The notes beneath the pieces are model-generated. The model did no database searches, was not told the DNA's origin, and saw nothing but the letters and a program-made list of their open reading frames with translations. DNA of 64,000 bases from an uncultured Lachnospiraceae bacterium (GTDB taxonomy: Bacteria; Bacillota; Clostridia; Lachnospirales; Lachnospiraceae). Of this stretch, positions 39,808-50,036 are shown piece after piece (the stretch's first letter is position 1; each line of letters begins with the position of its first letter). Position numbers and translations under genes: made by a program. Location of the stretch: assembly GCA_947305245.1 (NCBI GenBank), contig CAMZDG010000006.1, forward strand, positions 1-64,000. Reading direction: 5' to 3'.

Positions 39808-39951
39808 GCAAGTTATTGATGACATGCAAGTTATTGATGACAAGCAAGTTATTGATGGCAGGCAAGTTATTAATGGCAGGCAAGTTATTAACAGCATGCA
39901 AGTTTTAAACAGCAAGCAAGTTTTAAACAGCAAGCAAGTTATAAACAGCAA
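39808..39951 (-). repeat. 18-bp tandem repeat array, 8 copies
   Basis: GCAAGTTATTGATGGCAG-type units in exact 18-bp register. Confidence 0.95.
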
Positions 39952-39965
39952 GCACTTCGTTCGTC

Positions 39966-42026
39966 TTAGGATTTGAAGAAGTCCATGGTCCTGTCGAGGG
40001 TGAGGGACATCTTGTTGAGGTTGTTGACCTTCTCGTTGATGAGCGAAATGTTCTCCACGATATTGCGCATGGAGTTGGACACCTCTTCGTTGGAAGCGGT
40101 ATTCTCCTCCGAGATGGCCGACAGGGAAGTGATCTTGTCGATGATGTCGTTGCGGATCGTCTCCAAAGAGTCCGTCTTCGCGCTGATCGAATCGATCTCT
40201 TCCACCGACCTCGTGATCTCATTGGATAGGGTTGCGAAGCAGTTCTTCGTCTCCGTAAGGATCCCCTTCTCCTGCTCCAAAGTCTTTTCCACGTCCTTCG
40301 AAAGCGCCATGGTTCCGGAGGATTTCGTGATGATCTCCTCCGCGATCATCTGGATCTCAACGGCGCTCTCATTACTCTGATCCGCCAGCTTCTTGATCTC
40401 TTCCGCCACGACTGCAAAGCCTCTGCCGGCCTCGCCCGCGCGCGCCGCCTCGATGGAAGCATTCAGCGAAAGCAAGTTGGTCTGATCCGCGATCTCCTTG
40501 ATCATGTCGATGGCCTCGGAAATCTTGCCGACTGCCGTATTTGTATTGCGGATCTGCTCGCTGACGTTGCGAATGTATTCCGCGGACTGATTCGAGCTCT
40601 GCTCCATGGAAGTGATGAAATTCGCGGCGTCGCCGTTCGCCTTCTCCATCTCTCCCGCCGACAGGCTTAAGGATTCCACGGCCGTCACGATGTCACTGAT
40701 ATTATCATTCATGATGCCGATCTGCGCATTGACTTCCTGCACGTCCTCCGCCATCTGGTTGGATGCCTGCGACAGCTCGTTCACCGCCACGGAAACCTTT
40801 CCGGTGGCCTCATTGCTGGACGAGATCATGCCTTCCACTTCATCCGCCGTCTGTGCGACAAAGCTCACCTCATCCCGGATCTGATCCACCGTCTCCGACA
40901 GCTTCTCACGCAGCCTTTGCACCGCGCCTGCGATCCTGCTCAGCTCCTCGAGCGTAAATTCTTCGGGCAGCTCTTCCTTCACGTCGCCGTCCGCCATCTT
41001 TTCCACGGCCTTCACGAAAAGATTACACTTGCGGTTCAGCATCACCGTCAGCAGAATGCTTCCTCCAAGGCAAAGCAGAAGGATCGCCACGTTCACTGCA
41101 ACCGTGATGAGATTTGTGCTCATCACGCCGTCATAAATGCCATGTACGGAACGATACATGATCATGATCATGTTATACTGCGGCATCACCTTGGCGGTCA
41201 CGATGGACTTCACGCCGTCGATCTTATAGAAGCCCTGAATGGTGTCGCCGTTTTCCAAAGCCTCCTTGATCAGGCTCTCATGCATTTCATTCTCAATGGG
41301 CGCGCAGCTCTCATATCTCTGGTCATTCGTCAGCACGTAAATGTCCTGCACGTAGTCCGCAAGGATAAAGTTCGCGCCAACGAGCTCGCCCTCCGTAATG
41401 TCTGCCAGCTCGCTGCCAAGCTCCGTCAGGAACGGGCCGCCGCCCACCAGGCCGACGGGCTTTCCGCTGTCATCACAGATCATCTGGCGAAGGTTTAAGA
41501 TCATCTTTTGCGAAGCAGGCGAGATGAACGCGCCGCCGTCAAAGAACCCGTCCGCCTGCGCCGTCATGGTCGCGCGGTATGGATCGAGGTCATCGCCCTT
41601 TCTGGTCTGCATGCCGATCACTGACTGATTCGAGTGCACCTGCACCACCGTATCCCAGTCGCTGACATAGATGCCCTCCCAGCCGTACAGGCCCTTAAAG
41701 TAATCCTCCGTATAAGCCTGCACCTTCTTTTGCAGCTTGGCGGCCTGCGCCTGGTCCTTGCGATCGAGCGCCACGAGGAGCTCCTTGATCTCCGGCGATT
41801 TCGCATAGAGCTTAAGGTATGTCTCCGCGCCGTCCACGTAGTTCTGGATCGCTGACATCCGATCATCCAGGATCAGATTCATCTGACGATATACGCTGGC
41901 CTCACAGGAAAGCTTCGAGGTCATCAGCAGGGTCGTTATGGTACTCAGGGAAGAGATCAATAAGGGAATCATGCACGCGATCGCACATAACCAGCCAATC
42001 TTCAAATGTCTCTTATTATCATCCAT
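39966..42026 (-). CDS. Methyl-accepting chemotaxis protein
   Basis: Two TMs with extracellular sensor; [43 protein letters not shown] hairpin tip. Confidence 0.93.
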   Translation of the reverse strand: MDDNKRHLKIGWLCAIACMIPLLISSLSTITTLLMTSKLSCEASVYRQMNLILDDRMSAIQNYVDGAETYLKLYAKSPEIKELLVALDRKDQAQAAKLQKKVQAYTEDYFKGLYGWEGIYVSDWDTVVQVHSNQSVIGMQTRKGDDLDPYRATMTAQADGFFDGGAFISPASQKMILNLRQMICDDSGKPVGLVGGGPFLTELGSELADITEGELVGANFILADYVQDIYVLTNDQRYESCAPIENEMHESLIKEALENGDTIQGFYKIDGVKSIVTAKVMPQYNMIMIMYRSVHGIYDGVMSTNLITVAVNVAILLLCLGGSILLTVMLNRKCNLFVKAVEKMADGDVKEELPEEFTLEELSRIAGAVQRLREKLSETVDQIRDEVSFVAQTADEVEGMISSSNEATGKVSVAVNELSQASNQMAEDVQEVNAQIGIMNDNISDIVTAVESLSLSAGEMEKANGDAANFITSMEQSSNQSAEYIRNVSEQIRNTNTAVGKISEAIDMIKEIADQTNLLSLNASIEAARAGEAGRGFAVVAEEIKKLADQSNESAVEIQMIAEEIITKSSGTMALSKDVEKTLEQEKGILTETKNCFATLSNEITRSVEEIDSISAKTDSLETIRNDIIDKITSLSAISEENTASNEEVSNSMRNIVENISLINEKVNNLNKMSLTLDRTMDFFKS

Positions 42027-42145
42027 GGCAAGTCCACCTTTTTGTATTCTGAAAACAAATCTTCCGTTCTCCAAAAGCTGCTTTTCATTGTCTGAAAACG
42101 ATAATATTCCTTTTATATTTTAACACTATTACGCATAAAAAGCAA

Positions 42146-42181
42146 TAAAAACACAGCCCCTCCCCGAAGGGAAAGGCTGTG
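42146..42181 (-). terminator. Terminator of phosphoketolase gene
   Basis: CACAGCC/GGCTGTG hairpin followed by TTTTTAT on the minus strand. Confidence 0.75.
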
Positions 42182-42204
42182 AAAAGGAAGGAAATATATA
42201 TGAA

Positions 42205-44577
42205 TTATTTGTTCTCGGGTAACTGCCACTTCCAGTCGCGAACCTCCGGCAGATCCAGACCGTACTCGGCGATGTACTGATCATGTGCCACAAGGGTGTC
42301 ACGCATCTGCTGAAGCAGATATGCGCCGCGGTTGCCAAGCTGAGGCAGGTGATTGATGATGTCCATTACCAGGTGGAAACGGTCGATCTCGTTCTGCACT
42401 CTCATGTCGAACGGAGTCGTGATGGTACCCTCCTCCTGATAACCGTGAACGGAAAGGTTACGGTTATGACGGTTATAGGTCAACTCATGAACCAGCGTAG
42501 GATAGCCGTGGAATGCGAAGATGATGGGCTTATCCTTGGTGAACAAAGCGTCGTAATCTACGTCGGTCAGACCATGAGGATGCTTGGTGTGAGGCTCGAG
42601 CTTCATCAGGTCTACGACATTGACGAAACGGATCTTTACTTCCGGCAGATTTGCGCGAAGGATGGTCACTGCTGCCAGTGCTTCCTTGGTGGGCGTATCA
42701 CCGCAGCAAGCCAGCACTACGTCAGGCTCTTCGCCCTGGTCATTGCTTGCCCAATCCCAGATGCCGATACCCTGGGTGCAGTGCTTTACGGCCTGCTCCA
42801 TGGTCAGCCACTGATGGCTGGGATGCTTACTTGCCACGATCACGTTCACGTAGTTCTTGGAACGGATGCAGTGATCGAAGCAGGAAAGCAGGCAGTTTGC
42901 ATCGGGCGGAAGATAGATACGTACCACGTCTGCCTTCTTATTCGCGATGTGATCCATAAAGCCGGGATCCTGATGCGTAAATCCGTTGTGGTCCTGTTGC
43001 CATACGTTAGAGGTCAGGATCAGGTTCAGGGAAGCAATCTTCTGTCTCCAGGGCAGCTCACTGCAAACCTTGAGCCACTTTGCATGCTGTGCACACATGG
43101 AGTCTACGACGCGGATGAATGCCTCGTAGGATGCGAAGAAGCCATGACGACCGGTGAGAAGATAGCCCTCCAGCCAACCCTCACACATATGCTCGGACAG
43201 ATAGGAATCCATGATGCGTCCATCATGTGCCAGATCCTCATCCTTCTCATGATAATCGCCGTTCCAGTCACGCTTCGTCTCCTCGAACACCTTGTAGAGA
43301 CGGTTGGACATGGTCTCGTCGGGTCCAAAGATACGGAAGTTCTTTGCTTCCTTGTTCAGCTTAAAGATATCACGAACAAATCCGCCAAGCTCGATCATGT
43401 CCTGCTTCTCTACGGCGCCGGGAGCGGTTACGTCCACGGCATAATTCTTGAAGTCAGGCAGGCGCAGGTCACGAAGCAGCTTACCGCCGTTCGCATGGGG
43501 ATTTGCGCTAATTCTGTGATCGCCCTTAGGAGCGATGTAACGAAGTCTTTCGACGAGACGACCTTCCTCGTCAAAGAGCTCTTCGGGATGATAGGAAAGG
43601 AGCCACTCCTTCAAAAGATCCAAGTGCTCAGGCTTCTCCATGGTGATGGGAACCTGATGAGCACGGAAGGAGCCCTCCACGGGAAGTCCGTCCACAACCT
43701 TGGGACCGGTCCAACCCTTCGGGGAACGCAGAACGATCATGGGCCAGAAAGGTCTCTCCTCATTGCCGTTCTCTCTTGCGTCCTTCTGGATCGCCTTGAT
43801 CTCTTCGATACACTTGTCGACAGCCTCAGCCATGAGCTTATGCATGGTCATAGGATCGCTGCCCTCTACGAAGTAAGGCTTCCAGCCACATCCATGCAGG
43901 AAGCTCTCGAGCTCCTCATGAGAGATGTGGGACAAAACAGTAGGATTACTGATCTTATATTCATTCAAATGCAACACGGGAAGCACTGCACCGTCGGTCT
44001 TTGCATTCAGGAACTTGTTGGAATGCCATGCAGTTGCAAGAGGACCGGTCTCAGCCTCGCCGTCGCCGACGATCACGGTAGCGATCAGATCAGGGTTATC
44101 AAAGGCAGCGCCGAACGCATGCGCGATGGAATAACCAAGCTCACCGCCCTCGTTGATGGAACCGGGCGTCTCAGGTGCCACGTGGCTGGAGATACCGCCG
44201 GGGAAGGAGAACTGCTTATTCAGTCTCTTCAGGCCTTCGATATCCTGAGAAATGTTGGGATATACTTCGCTGTAAGTACCCTCAAGGTAAGAGTTTGCCA
44301 CAAAGAAATTTCCGCCGTGGCCAGGTCCGGAGATCAGGATCATGTCCAGATCATACTTATTGATCGCACGATTCATGTGCGCATAGACGAAGTTCTGTCC
44401 GGGAACGGTTCCCCAGTGACCTACGATCTTCTTCTTGATCATGTCCTTCGTCAGAGGCTCTCTAAGCAGGGGATTGTCCAGCAGATACAGCTGCGTTGCT
44501 GCCAGATAGTTCGCTGCGCGCCAGTATGCATTCAGGTCGGACAGATATTCGTCCGTCATAAATTTGTCAACCGACAT
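42205..44577 (-). CDS. xfp: Xylulose-5-phosphate/fructose-6-phosphate phosphoketolase
   Basis: 790 aa; [70 protein letters not shown]. Confidence 0.95.
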   Translation of the reverse strand: MSVDKFMTDEYLSDLNAYWRAANYLAATQLYLLDNPLLREPLTKDMIKKKIVGHWGTVPGQNFVYAHMNRAINKYDLDMILISGPGHGGNFFVANSYLEGTYSEVYPNISQDIEGLKRLNKQFSFPGGISSHVAPETPGSINEGGELGYSIAHAFGAAFDNPDLIATVIVGDGEAETGPLATAWHSNKFLNAKTDGAVLPVLHLNEYKISNPTVLSHISHEELESFLHGCGWKPYFVEGSDPMTMHKLMAEAVDKCIEEIKAIQKDARENGNEERPFWPMIVLRSPKGWTGPKVVDGLPVEGSFRAHQVPITMEKPEHLDLLKEWLLSYHPEELFDEEGRLVERLRYIAPKGDHRISANPHANGGKLLRDLRLPDFKNYAVDVTAPGAVEKQDMIELGGFVRDIFKLNKEAKNFRIFGPDETMSNRLYKVFEETKRDWNGDYHEKDEDLAHDGRIMDSYLSEHMCEGWLEGYLLTGRHGFFASYEAFIRVVDSMCAQHAKWLKVCSELPWRQKIASLNLILTSNVWQQDHNGFTHQDPGFMDHIANKKADVVRIYLPPDANCLLSCFDHCIRSKNYVNVIVASKHPSHQWLTMEQAVKHCTQGIGIWDWASNDQGEEPDVVLACCGDTPTKEALAAVTILRANLPEVKIRFVNVVDLMKLEPHTKHPHGLTDVDYDALFTKDKPIIFAFHGYPTLVHELTYNRHNRNLSVHGYQEEGTITTPFDMRVQNEIDRFHLVMDIINHLPQLGNRGAYLLQQMRDTLVAHDQYIAEYGLDLPEVRDWKWQLPENK

Positions 44578-44754
44578 TCTATATTCCTCCTATGTAAATT
44601 GAGTCTGTTAATTTTTTAACTAAGAGAATTATAACGCAACCCTTTCAGAAATACTATTCACATATTGTGCAAATATAACGAAATATTGCCATCTTTCCTG
44701 TGAAAAATAACTAGCATCGCTTTGGTAAAAATGACAAAGCCTTTGCCAAGCAAA

Positions 44755-44816
44755 AAGGACTGCGTTTTCAAGGAATCCGGAGCCTCTTACGCTCCGCTCC
44801 TTCCTGCGCAGTCCTT
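44755..44816 (-). terminator. Compound terminator at the end of the NHL/FecR/cyclase locus
   Basis: Outer AAGGACTGCG/CGCAGTCCTT, inner CGGAGC/GCTCCG, then TTTTT on the minus strand. Confidence 0.75.
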
Positions 44817-44822
44817 CTTATC

Positions 44823-46064
44823 TTATTGCTTCATTACGTAAACCCTTCTGGAAAAAGGATCACAGATATATACCTTGTCCTCATGGCAGAAGATTCCCGC
44901 AGGAGAGACGGGGGAAGTCGTCAGTTCCTTCTCCGGGAGCGACAGGATCGTCGTCACCTTTCCGTTCTTGATCCGGCGAATGGAGGCATTCACGGTATCG
45001 CTGACATAAACGGCGCCGTCCTTTCCAACCGCAACACCCTGAGGGGAGGCAAAGGTCGCTTCATGCGCTTCCCCGTCCTCATCTCCTTCTTCACCCTTAC
45101 CGGCGAACACGGTCTTCACGCCGCCGTCGATCTTCACGATCTGGTGCTCCAGCGTCTCGGCCACGTACATCACGCCGTCCTTCCAACAGATGCCCATGGG
45201 GCCGTGTAATCCCTCCTGGAAAATGTCCACCTGCCCCTGTTCCGTGATCACATAGATGATCCCGCGGGCAGTGTCCGCCACGTAAAGTCTTCCCTGGCTA
45301 TCGGTAGCAAGTCCCGTCGGGGTATCAAAGGTCACGCCCATGTCTCCCGTCTCCAGGGTATCAGAATGACCATTGATGGTCTCCACGCTGCCGTTTCGAA
45401 GAAGTCTCACCACATGGTTTTCCGTATCGGAAACAGCATATCCATCCAGGAAAGGCGTGATGGCCCAAGGCTCCTTAAACAGGCTCTCCTCGAAGGATCC
45501 GTCCATATAACCGCCCATGGGTTGTCCGGAGGCATCCTGCACGGTAGACGCACCCGCATAGACCACGGCCTTGTCGCCCTGTACCTTCCAGATCTTCTTT
45601 CCATAGACGTCCGTCACCAGGAAATCGCCCTCCTTGCTGACGGTGATCCCGCTGGGGCCGCACATGACGTCCAGCCCCTCGAGATATGCCATTTTTTTCG
45701 TCGAACCGGATCCCGGCTTATGACAGACCGCGGCGATGATCACGATCAGAAGGAGCACGACAACGCTGATCCCGCCAATAATGATCCGCTTCTTGTTCTT
45801 TTCCAAGTACATCTTGGTTTCTTCCGCATGCTTTTGCGCCTTGGCTTCACTCTCCGCCTTGACCCATTCCTGAATGCTCATGTCCGCATCCGAGGATTCC
45901 TTTGCCAGATCCTTTTCCTCCATAGGCTTATCCTTTGGCGCTTCTTCCTTGGGCTGCTCGTCCTTGGGTTTTTCTTCCTTGGTAGGCTCTTCCATTACGA
46001 TTTCCTCTTCCAGCTCTTCGCCCATAAAATCATCCTTAGGTTCTTTTTGATTATTATCGCTCAT
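44823..46064 (-). CDS. NHL-repeat beta-propeller membrane protein (paralog 1)
   Basis: 413 aa; acidic/charged N-terminus, TM IIIGGISVVVLLLIVIIAAVC, repeats like PTGLATDSQGRLYVADTARGIIYVI. Confidence 0.8.
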   Translation of the reverse strand: MSDNNQKEPKDDFMGEELEEEIVMEEPTKEEKPKDEQPKEEAPKDKPMEEKDLAKESSDADMSIQEWVKAESEAKAQKHAEETKMYLEKNKKRIIIGGISVVVLLLIVIIAAVCHKPGSGSTKKMAYLEGLDVMCGPSGITVSKEGDFLVTDVYGKKIWKVQGDKAVVYAGASTVQDASGQPMGGYMDGSFEESLFKEPWAITPFLDGYAVSDTENHVVRLLRNGSVETINGHSDTLETGDMGVTFDTPTGLATDSQGRLYVADTARGIIYVITEQGQVDIFQEGLHGPMGICWKDGVMYVAETLEHQIVKIDGGVKTVFAGKGEEGDEDGEAHEATFASPQGVAVGKDGAVYVSDTVNASIRRIKNGKVTTILSLPEKELTTSPVSPAGIFCHEDKVYICDPFSRRVYVMKQ

Positions 46065-46090
46065 CCTACTTCTCCCTAAAGTCTCATGTT

Positions 46091-49000
46091 TTATTCATAT
46101 ACGGCGACAAAGTACATGTTTCCCGTTACGGTTGGCGGTACGCCGCCCGGTTCTCCACCATTTAACGACCATCCTTTGAAAGTAAGCGTTTCTCCAGAGG
46201 CGGGGTCAACGATCGAGTCTGGTACATTGGACGGAACAGTAATTGGATCTCCATAATGTACCTGCTTATAGGAATATGCACTCATGCTCGTTGAATCTCC
46301 AAAGGCCAATTCATAATCATGATAAGCAGAGATGGCAAAATACGCATAGTATGTCGCATCTCCCGTCACTTCTGGCATTGCATCATAATTACCACCATAG
46401 AGGGGCGTCGGTCTTCCTGAACCAGCAGGAGGCGTCGCTGCAGTCGTCCAACCCATGAAGGAATAATAACCTACTTCATCATCCGTCTTTGAAGGGTATG
46501 CGTGGGAAGGGGTATCCCTATATTCCCATTTTGTCGTTTCGATCAGCGATCCGTCGTAGTTGCGCCAGGTAATGTCATACTTCCTTGTCGTCTCTGTCCA
46601 TTCCGCCACGAAGAAAATACTCTCCTCAATCCCAGAGAATGTACCTCCGGCTGGAATTGGTGACCCTTGAGATCCATATACAAGCCATTGCTTGAAAGTA
46701 TAGTCCGTATCTACGCTGCTTGCCTTGGTCGGCGAATTGGGAGCCTTAGAACTCCCGCCATGTGCCACCTGTTCTTCTTTATAAATAGTACCGTCTGCAT
46801 CCGCCCACTTTGCAGTATAGCCCGTCACTGTGATCGAACAGCTTGCAGAATAATTACCGTCATTCGTCGTTACCGTGATCGTTGTAGTGCCAAAGCCCTT
46901 CGGCGTTACGGTTGCAGTCAGTCCGTTTCCGGATACCGTTGCCACGGAGGTGTTACCGCTCCTCCAGGTAACGGACGTATCCGTTGCATTGGTCGGTTGA
47001 ACCGTTGCCGTAAGCGTGATGGGTCCATCTTGTCCGAGGAGGAACGCTACTTTATCCTGATCCAGGCTGACATCGGTTACGGGCCGCTTTACCGTCACGG
47101 CGCAGGTCGCTGTCTTCCCGCCGTCTGCCGTAGTTACCGTAATTGTCGCCGTTCCAACGCCCTTCATCGTAACCGTCGCGCTCAATCCATTTCCGGAAAC
47201 GTCTGCCACCGAAGCATTGCTTGTACTCCAGGTCACGTTCTGATTGGACGCGCCGGAGGGATTGATCGTTGCCGTAAGCGACGCCGTTGCCACCATTTGA
47301 GGAGTATAGTTCACGTTTAGCGTAGTGTGGTTTAGCGTAACTCCCGTAACTGCAGTCGTTACGCTCACGTTACAGCTTGCCGAGAAGCCTCCGTCCTCCG
47401 TGGTCGCGGTGATGGTCGCCGTTCCATTTCCTTTGGCAGTCACGGTACCGGTGAGGCCGTTTCCGCTCACCGTTGCAACGCTGCTGTTTGAAGTGGACCA
47501 GGTCACCTTCTGATTGGTCGCATAGGAGGGTGCGATCGCCGCTTTCAGCGTTGCCGTATTGCCCTTGTTCATAGAAATCGATTGCTGATCCAGGCTGATG
47601 CCGGTCACGGATGCATTTACCGTCACCTGACAGGTTGCAGTCTTGCTTCCATCCTCCGTCTTCACAGTGATCGTCGCCGTGCCGCCCTGTTTTCCGGTGA
47701 TAGTTGCAGTAAGGCCATTCGCCTTCACGCTGGCCACGGCTTCATTACTGCTGCTCCAGGTTACCTTCTGATTGGTTGCATCCGAAGGATTGATGGTCGC
47801 CGTAAGAATGCCGGCCGCGCCGCCGATCTGGAGCTTTAGGCTCGTCTGATCCAGCGTAATTCCCTTCACTGCCACCGTCGGCTCTTCCTTGGAAATCTCA
47901 TTAAAGGTTGCGACATAGGTCGCGTCACCGCTTGCGGAAACAACCTCCGGCGTCCAGCCGATAAACTGATAACTAAACTGATCGCTCTCCTCGCGAGTCG
48001 GCTCCGCACCGTCATACGTGGGAACGCTTTCCTCGAGCACGTTCTTATCCACCTCAAGAACCGTTCCATCCCAGTTCTTCCAGGTGATCTCATATTTCTT
48101 CGTCTCCTCGCCCACTTTCGCAAACACCGCGCTGATGATCACGTCGTGGCCGGGCATCACGAAGCAATACGAATCATCCAAACCAACCGCCTCACCGGGA
48201 GCTTTGCCGAAACCGTTATAATAATGCACGGACGCGGAATCCAACTGATATCCATTCTCCGGCTTGATCTCTAACGTAACTCTCGCGCCAGTCTCCACTT
48301 CCTTCGGAGCGCTCACGGTTCCATTCTTTATATTCCCGTCCAAAACAACCGCGTGGCTGTCAACGACGCCCTGCGCGATCAGATGATACATGCCATCCGT
48401 GCGGTAAATGGACGCTGCATGATACTTCGAAAGATCCACGCCTTGTCCGAGCAAGGTATCGGTTGCCCCGGCAATATCCGTGCCAAGGGAACTGATCGTG
48501 AAATCGCCTGCGTTCACCTGCAGAGTTGCAGCGTCATTTTTCAAGTTGACGATCTCACCGCCGCTCAGATCCAGCACAGCCTTCGCGCCGTCCTGAACCT
48601 TGACGACGGAATCATGATTGGCCGATTGAATGCTACCGTCCTTCATCGCAAACGTTCCGCCGCTCACCTTGATCAGCGCTTCTCCCGCTGACGCATCCTC
48701 CGCCTCGATCACGCCCTCATTCGTAAAGCTGCCGGTCGTCTCCGCACCCTTGGAAAGCACGACGCGTCCGCTTGCAGTATTTTCAAAGTCACCCTTGTTA
48801 TATAAGATCCCGCCCACTCTCAGCGTGTTGGAACTCAAAACGACAAGCCTTCCTTGGTTCGTTACGTCGTCACGAAGGTTTGCCGTCCCCTTTACGGTGA
48901 ACGTCTTCCCGTTATCAACCTGCACCGGAACCTTTTCCTTTGCAGCAAAAAGCTTCCCTTCCGGTACCTCGAAGGCAATGTCAACCTTCAAGGTATTATC

Positions 49001-49996
49001 CTCCTGCGAACCACTTCCCGGAACCAGAACAACCTGTTTTACGTTACTCTGATTCAGATATCCCTGAACCGTTTCCGCCTTCTGGGGCATGGTCAGATAG
49101 ACAATGCCATCCTCCTTGCCGCCATTCGCCGTGTTCCAAACGGGCTCCTTCGCAACGATGCTCTGCTCCCTGGAGGCCTCCATCCGGATCTTCTCGTTCT
49201 CCTGGGCATGCTTTTCCTCATCTGCCTTCAGCCTGGCCTGAGCCTGTTCCATGGTCAGTCCCCGAAGGTCGATGCCGGATTCATCATAAATCTTCTGGAT
49301 CAGCGCATCATCCCCCACGAGCTCCACAAGAATGAAGCCCGGAATGTCTTCCTTCTGAAAGCTCTTGGTCTCAATGCGGCAGGAGTCCGCCTGGCTCTTT
49401 TCCGCCAAGGGAACTACGTAAAAGTCGCAGACGGTACCCGGCTTTATGGTCGTCTTCTCGGACTTACCGTCCGTGGGATTGATCACAACGCTCTCGAGCG
49501 CGCCCGTGAGCAGATATACTCTGGTGGACCAGTCCCCGGTGACCTCAAACCATCCACAGGTTCCGCGGATACCAGTCACCATGGTGGAGGTTCTGATGTG
49601 GAAGGCCTCATCCTTTTCCAGAGGAACCGTCACGTTAAAGAAGAGATTTCCGGAGTCCAAAAGAACCTCCAGCTTCTTCCATTTCTTTCGAAGCTCCGAT
49701 TCACTGTTCTCGTCCAGTTTCACAGCCTTTTTGTCATCCAGGTTCATCCAGGCATAGCTCTGCTTCGAGGTGATCTGATGGTCACCGCCGTAGAGAAGCA
49801 TGTCCGGCGTCAGACTCTGCTCTTCCTTCGCGCTGTTTTTCACCGTCACGGTTCCTTCCGTACGCGCAAGGCGTATGGTCGTAGCCTTATTCTTCGCCGC
49901 ATATGCCACTGCGGCGATCATCAGGATCACGGCCACCAGAAGGACAACGCTCTTAAACCCTCTTTTGCCAACATGCCGCTTTGAATGCTTTATCAT
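46091..49996 (-). CDS. FecR-domain surface protein with four Big_2 domains and InlB-type repeats
   Basis: N-terminal TM anchor; TIRLARTEGTVTV..RTSTMVTGIRGTCGWFEV (FecR); four VTGISLDQ..TATLTATI..VTWSSSN units; GGAGGG before ATG at 49996. Confidence 0.8.
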   Translation of the reverse strand: MIKHSKRHVGKRGFKSVVLLVAVILMIAAVAYAAKNKATTIRLARTEGTVTVKNSAKEEQSLTPDMLLYGGDHQITSKQSYAWMNLDDKKAVKLDENSESELRKKWKKLEVLLDSGNLFFNVTVPLEKDEAFHIRTSTMVTGIRGTCGWFEVTGDWSTRVYLLTGALESVVINPTDGKSEKTTIKPGTVCDFYVVPLAEKSQADSCRIETKSFQKEDIPGFILVELVGDDALIQKIYDESGIDLRGLTMEQAQARLKADEEKHAQENEKIRMEASREQSIVAKEPVWNTANGGKEDGIVYLTMPQKAETVQGYLNQSNVKQVVLVPGSGSQEDNTLKVDIAFEVPEGKLFAAKEKVPVQVDNGKTFTVKGTANLRDDVTNQGRLVVLSSNTLRVGGILYNKGDFENTASGRVVLSKGAETTGSFTNEGVIEAEDASAGEALIKVSGGTFAMKDGSIQSANHDSVVKVQDGAKAVLDLSGGEIVNLKNDAATLQVNAGDFTISSLGTDIAGATDTLLGQGVDLSKYHAASIYRTDGMYHLIAQGVVDSHAVVLDGNIKNGTVSAPKEVETGARVTLEIKPENGYQLDSASVHYYNGFGKAPGEAVGLDDSYCFVMPGHDVIISAVFAKVGEETKKYEITWKNWDGTVLEVDKNVLEESVPTYDGAEPTREESDQFSYQFIGWTPEVVSASGDATYVATFNEISKEEPTVAVKGITLDQTSLKLQIGGAAGILTATINPSDATNQKVTWSSSNEAVASVKANGLTATITGKQGGTATITVKTEDGSKTATCQVTVNASVTGISLDQQSISMNKGNTATLKAAIAPSYATNQKVTWSTSNSSVATVSGNGLTGTVTAKGNGTATITATTEDGGFSASCNVSVTTAVTGVTLNHTTLNVNYTPQMVATASLTATINPSGASNQNVTWSTSNASVADVSGNGLSATVTMKGVGTATITVTTADGGKTATCAVTVKRPVTDVSLDQDKVAFLLGQDGPITLTATVQPTNATDTSVTWRSGNTSVATVSGNGLTATVTPKGFGTTTITVTTNDGNYSASCSITVTGYTAKWADADGTIYKEEQVAHGGSSKAPNSPTKASSVDTDYTFKQWLVYGSQGSPIPAGGTFSGIEESIFFVAEWTETTRKYDITWRNYDGSLIETTKWEYRDTPSHAYPSKTDDEVGYYSFMGWTTAATPPAGSGRPTPLYGGNYDAMPEVTGDATYYAYFAISAYHDYELAFGDSTSMSAYSYKQVHYGDPITVPSNVPDSIVDPASGETLTFKGWSLNGGEPGGVPPTVTGNMYFVAVYE

Positions 49997-50036
49997 GTGC
50001 CAACCCTCCAACAAATCAAATCGTTTACAAAATGTA

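Noticed and set aside
39685-39951. Minus-strand ORFs through the 18-bp array (CLLFKTCLLFKTC... and VINNLP...)
   Set aside because: Open because an 18-bp array keeps frame; both contain the terminator hairpin and lack a convincing start context. Kept as a repeat, not a CDS.
39808-39951. 18-bp array considered as CRISPR
   Set aside because: Units are directly abutting with no unique spacers, and no cas genes are in the window.
42283-44619. 778-aa plus-strand ORF fully antisense to xfp
   Set aside because: Mirror ORF from codon bias; no family resemblance, whereas the minus-strand phosphoketolase is unmistakable.
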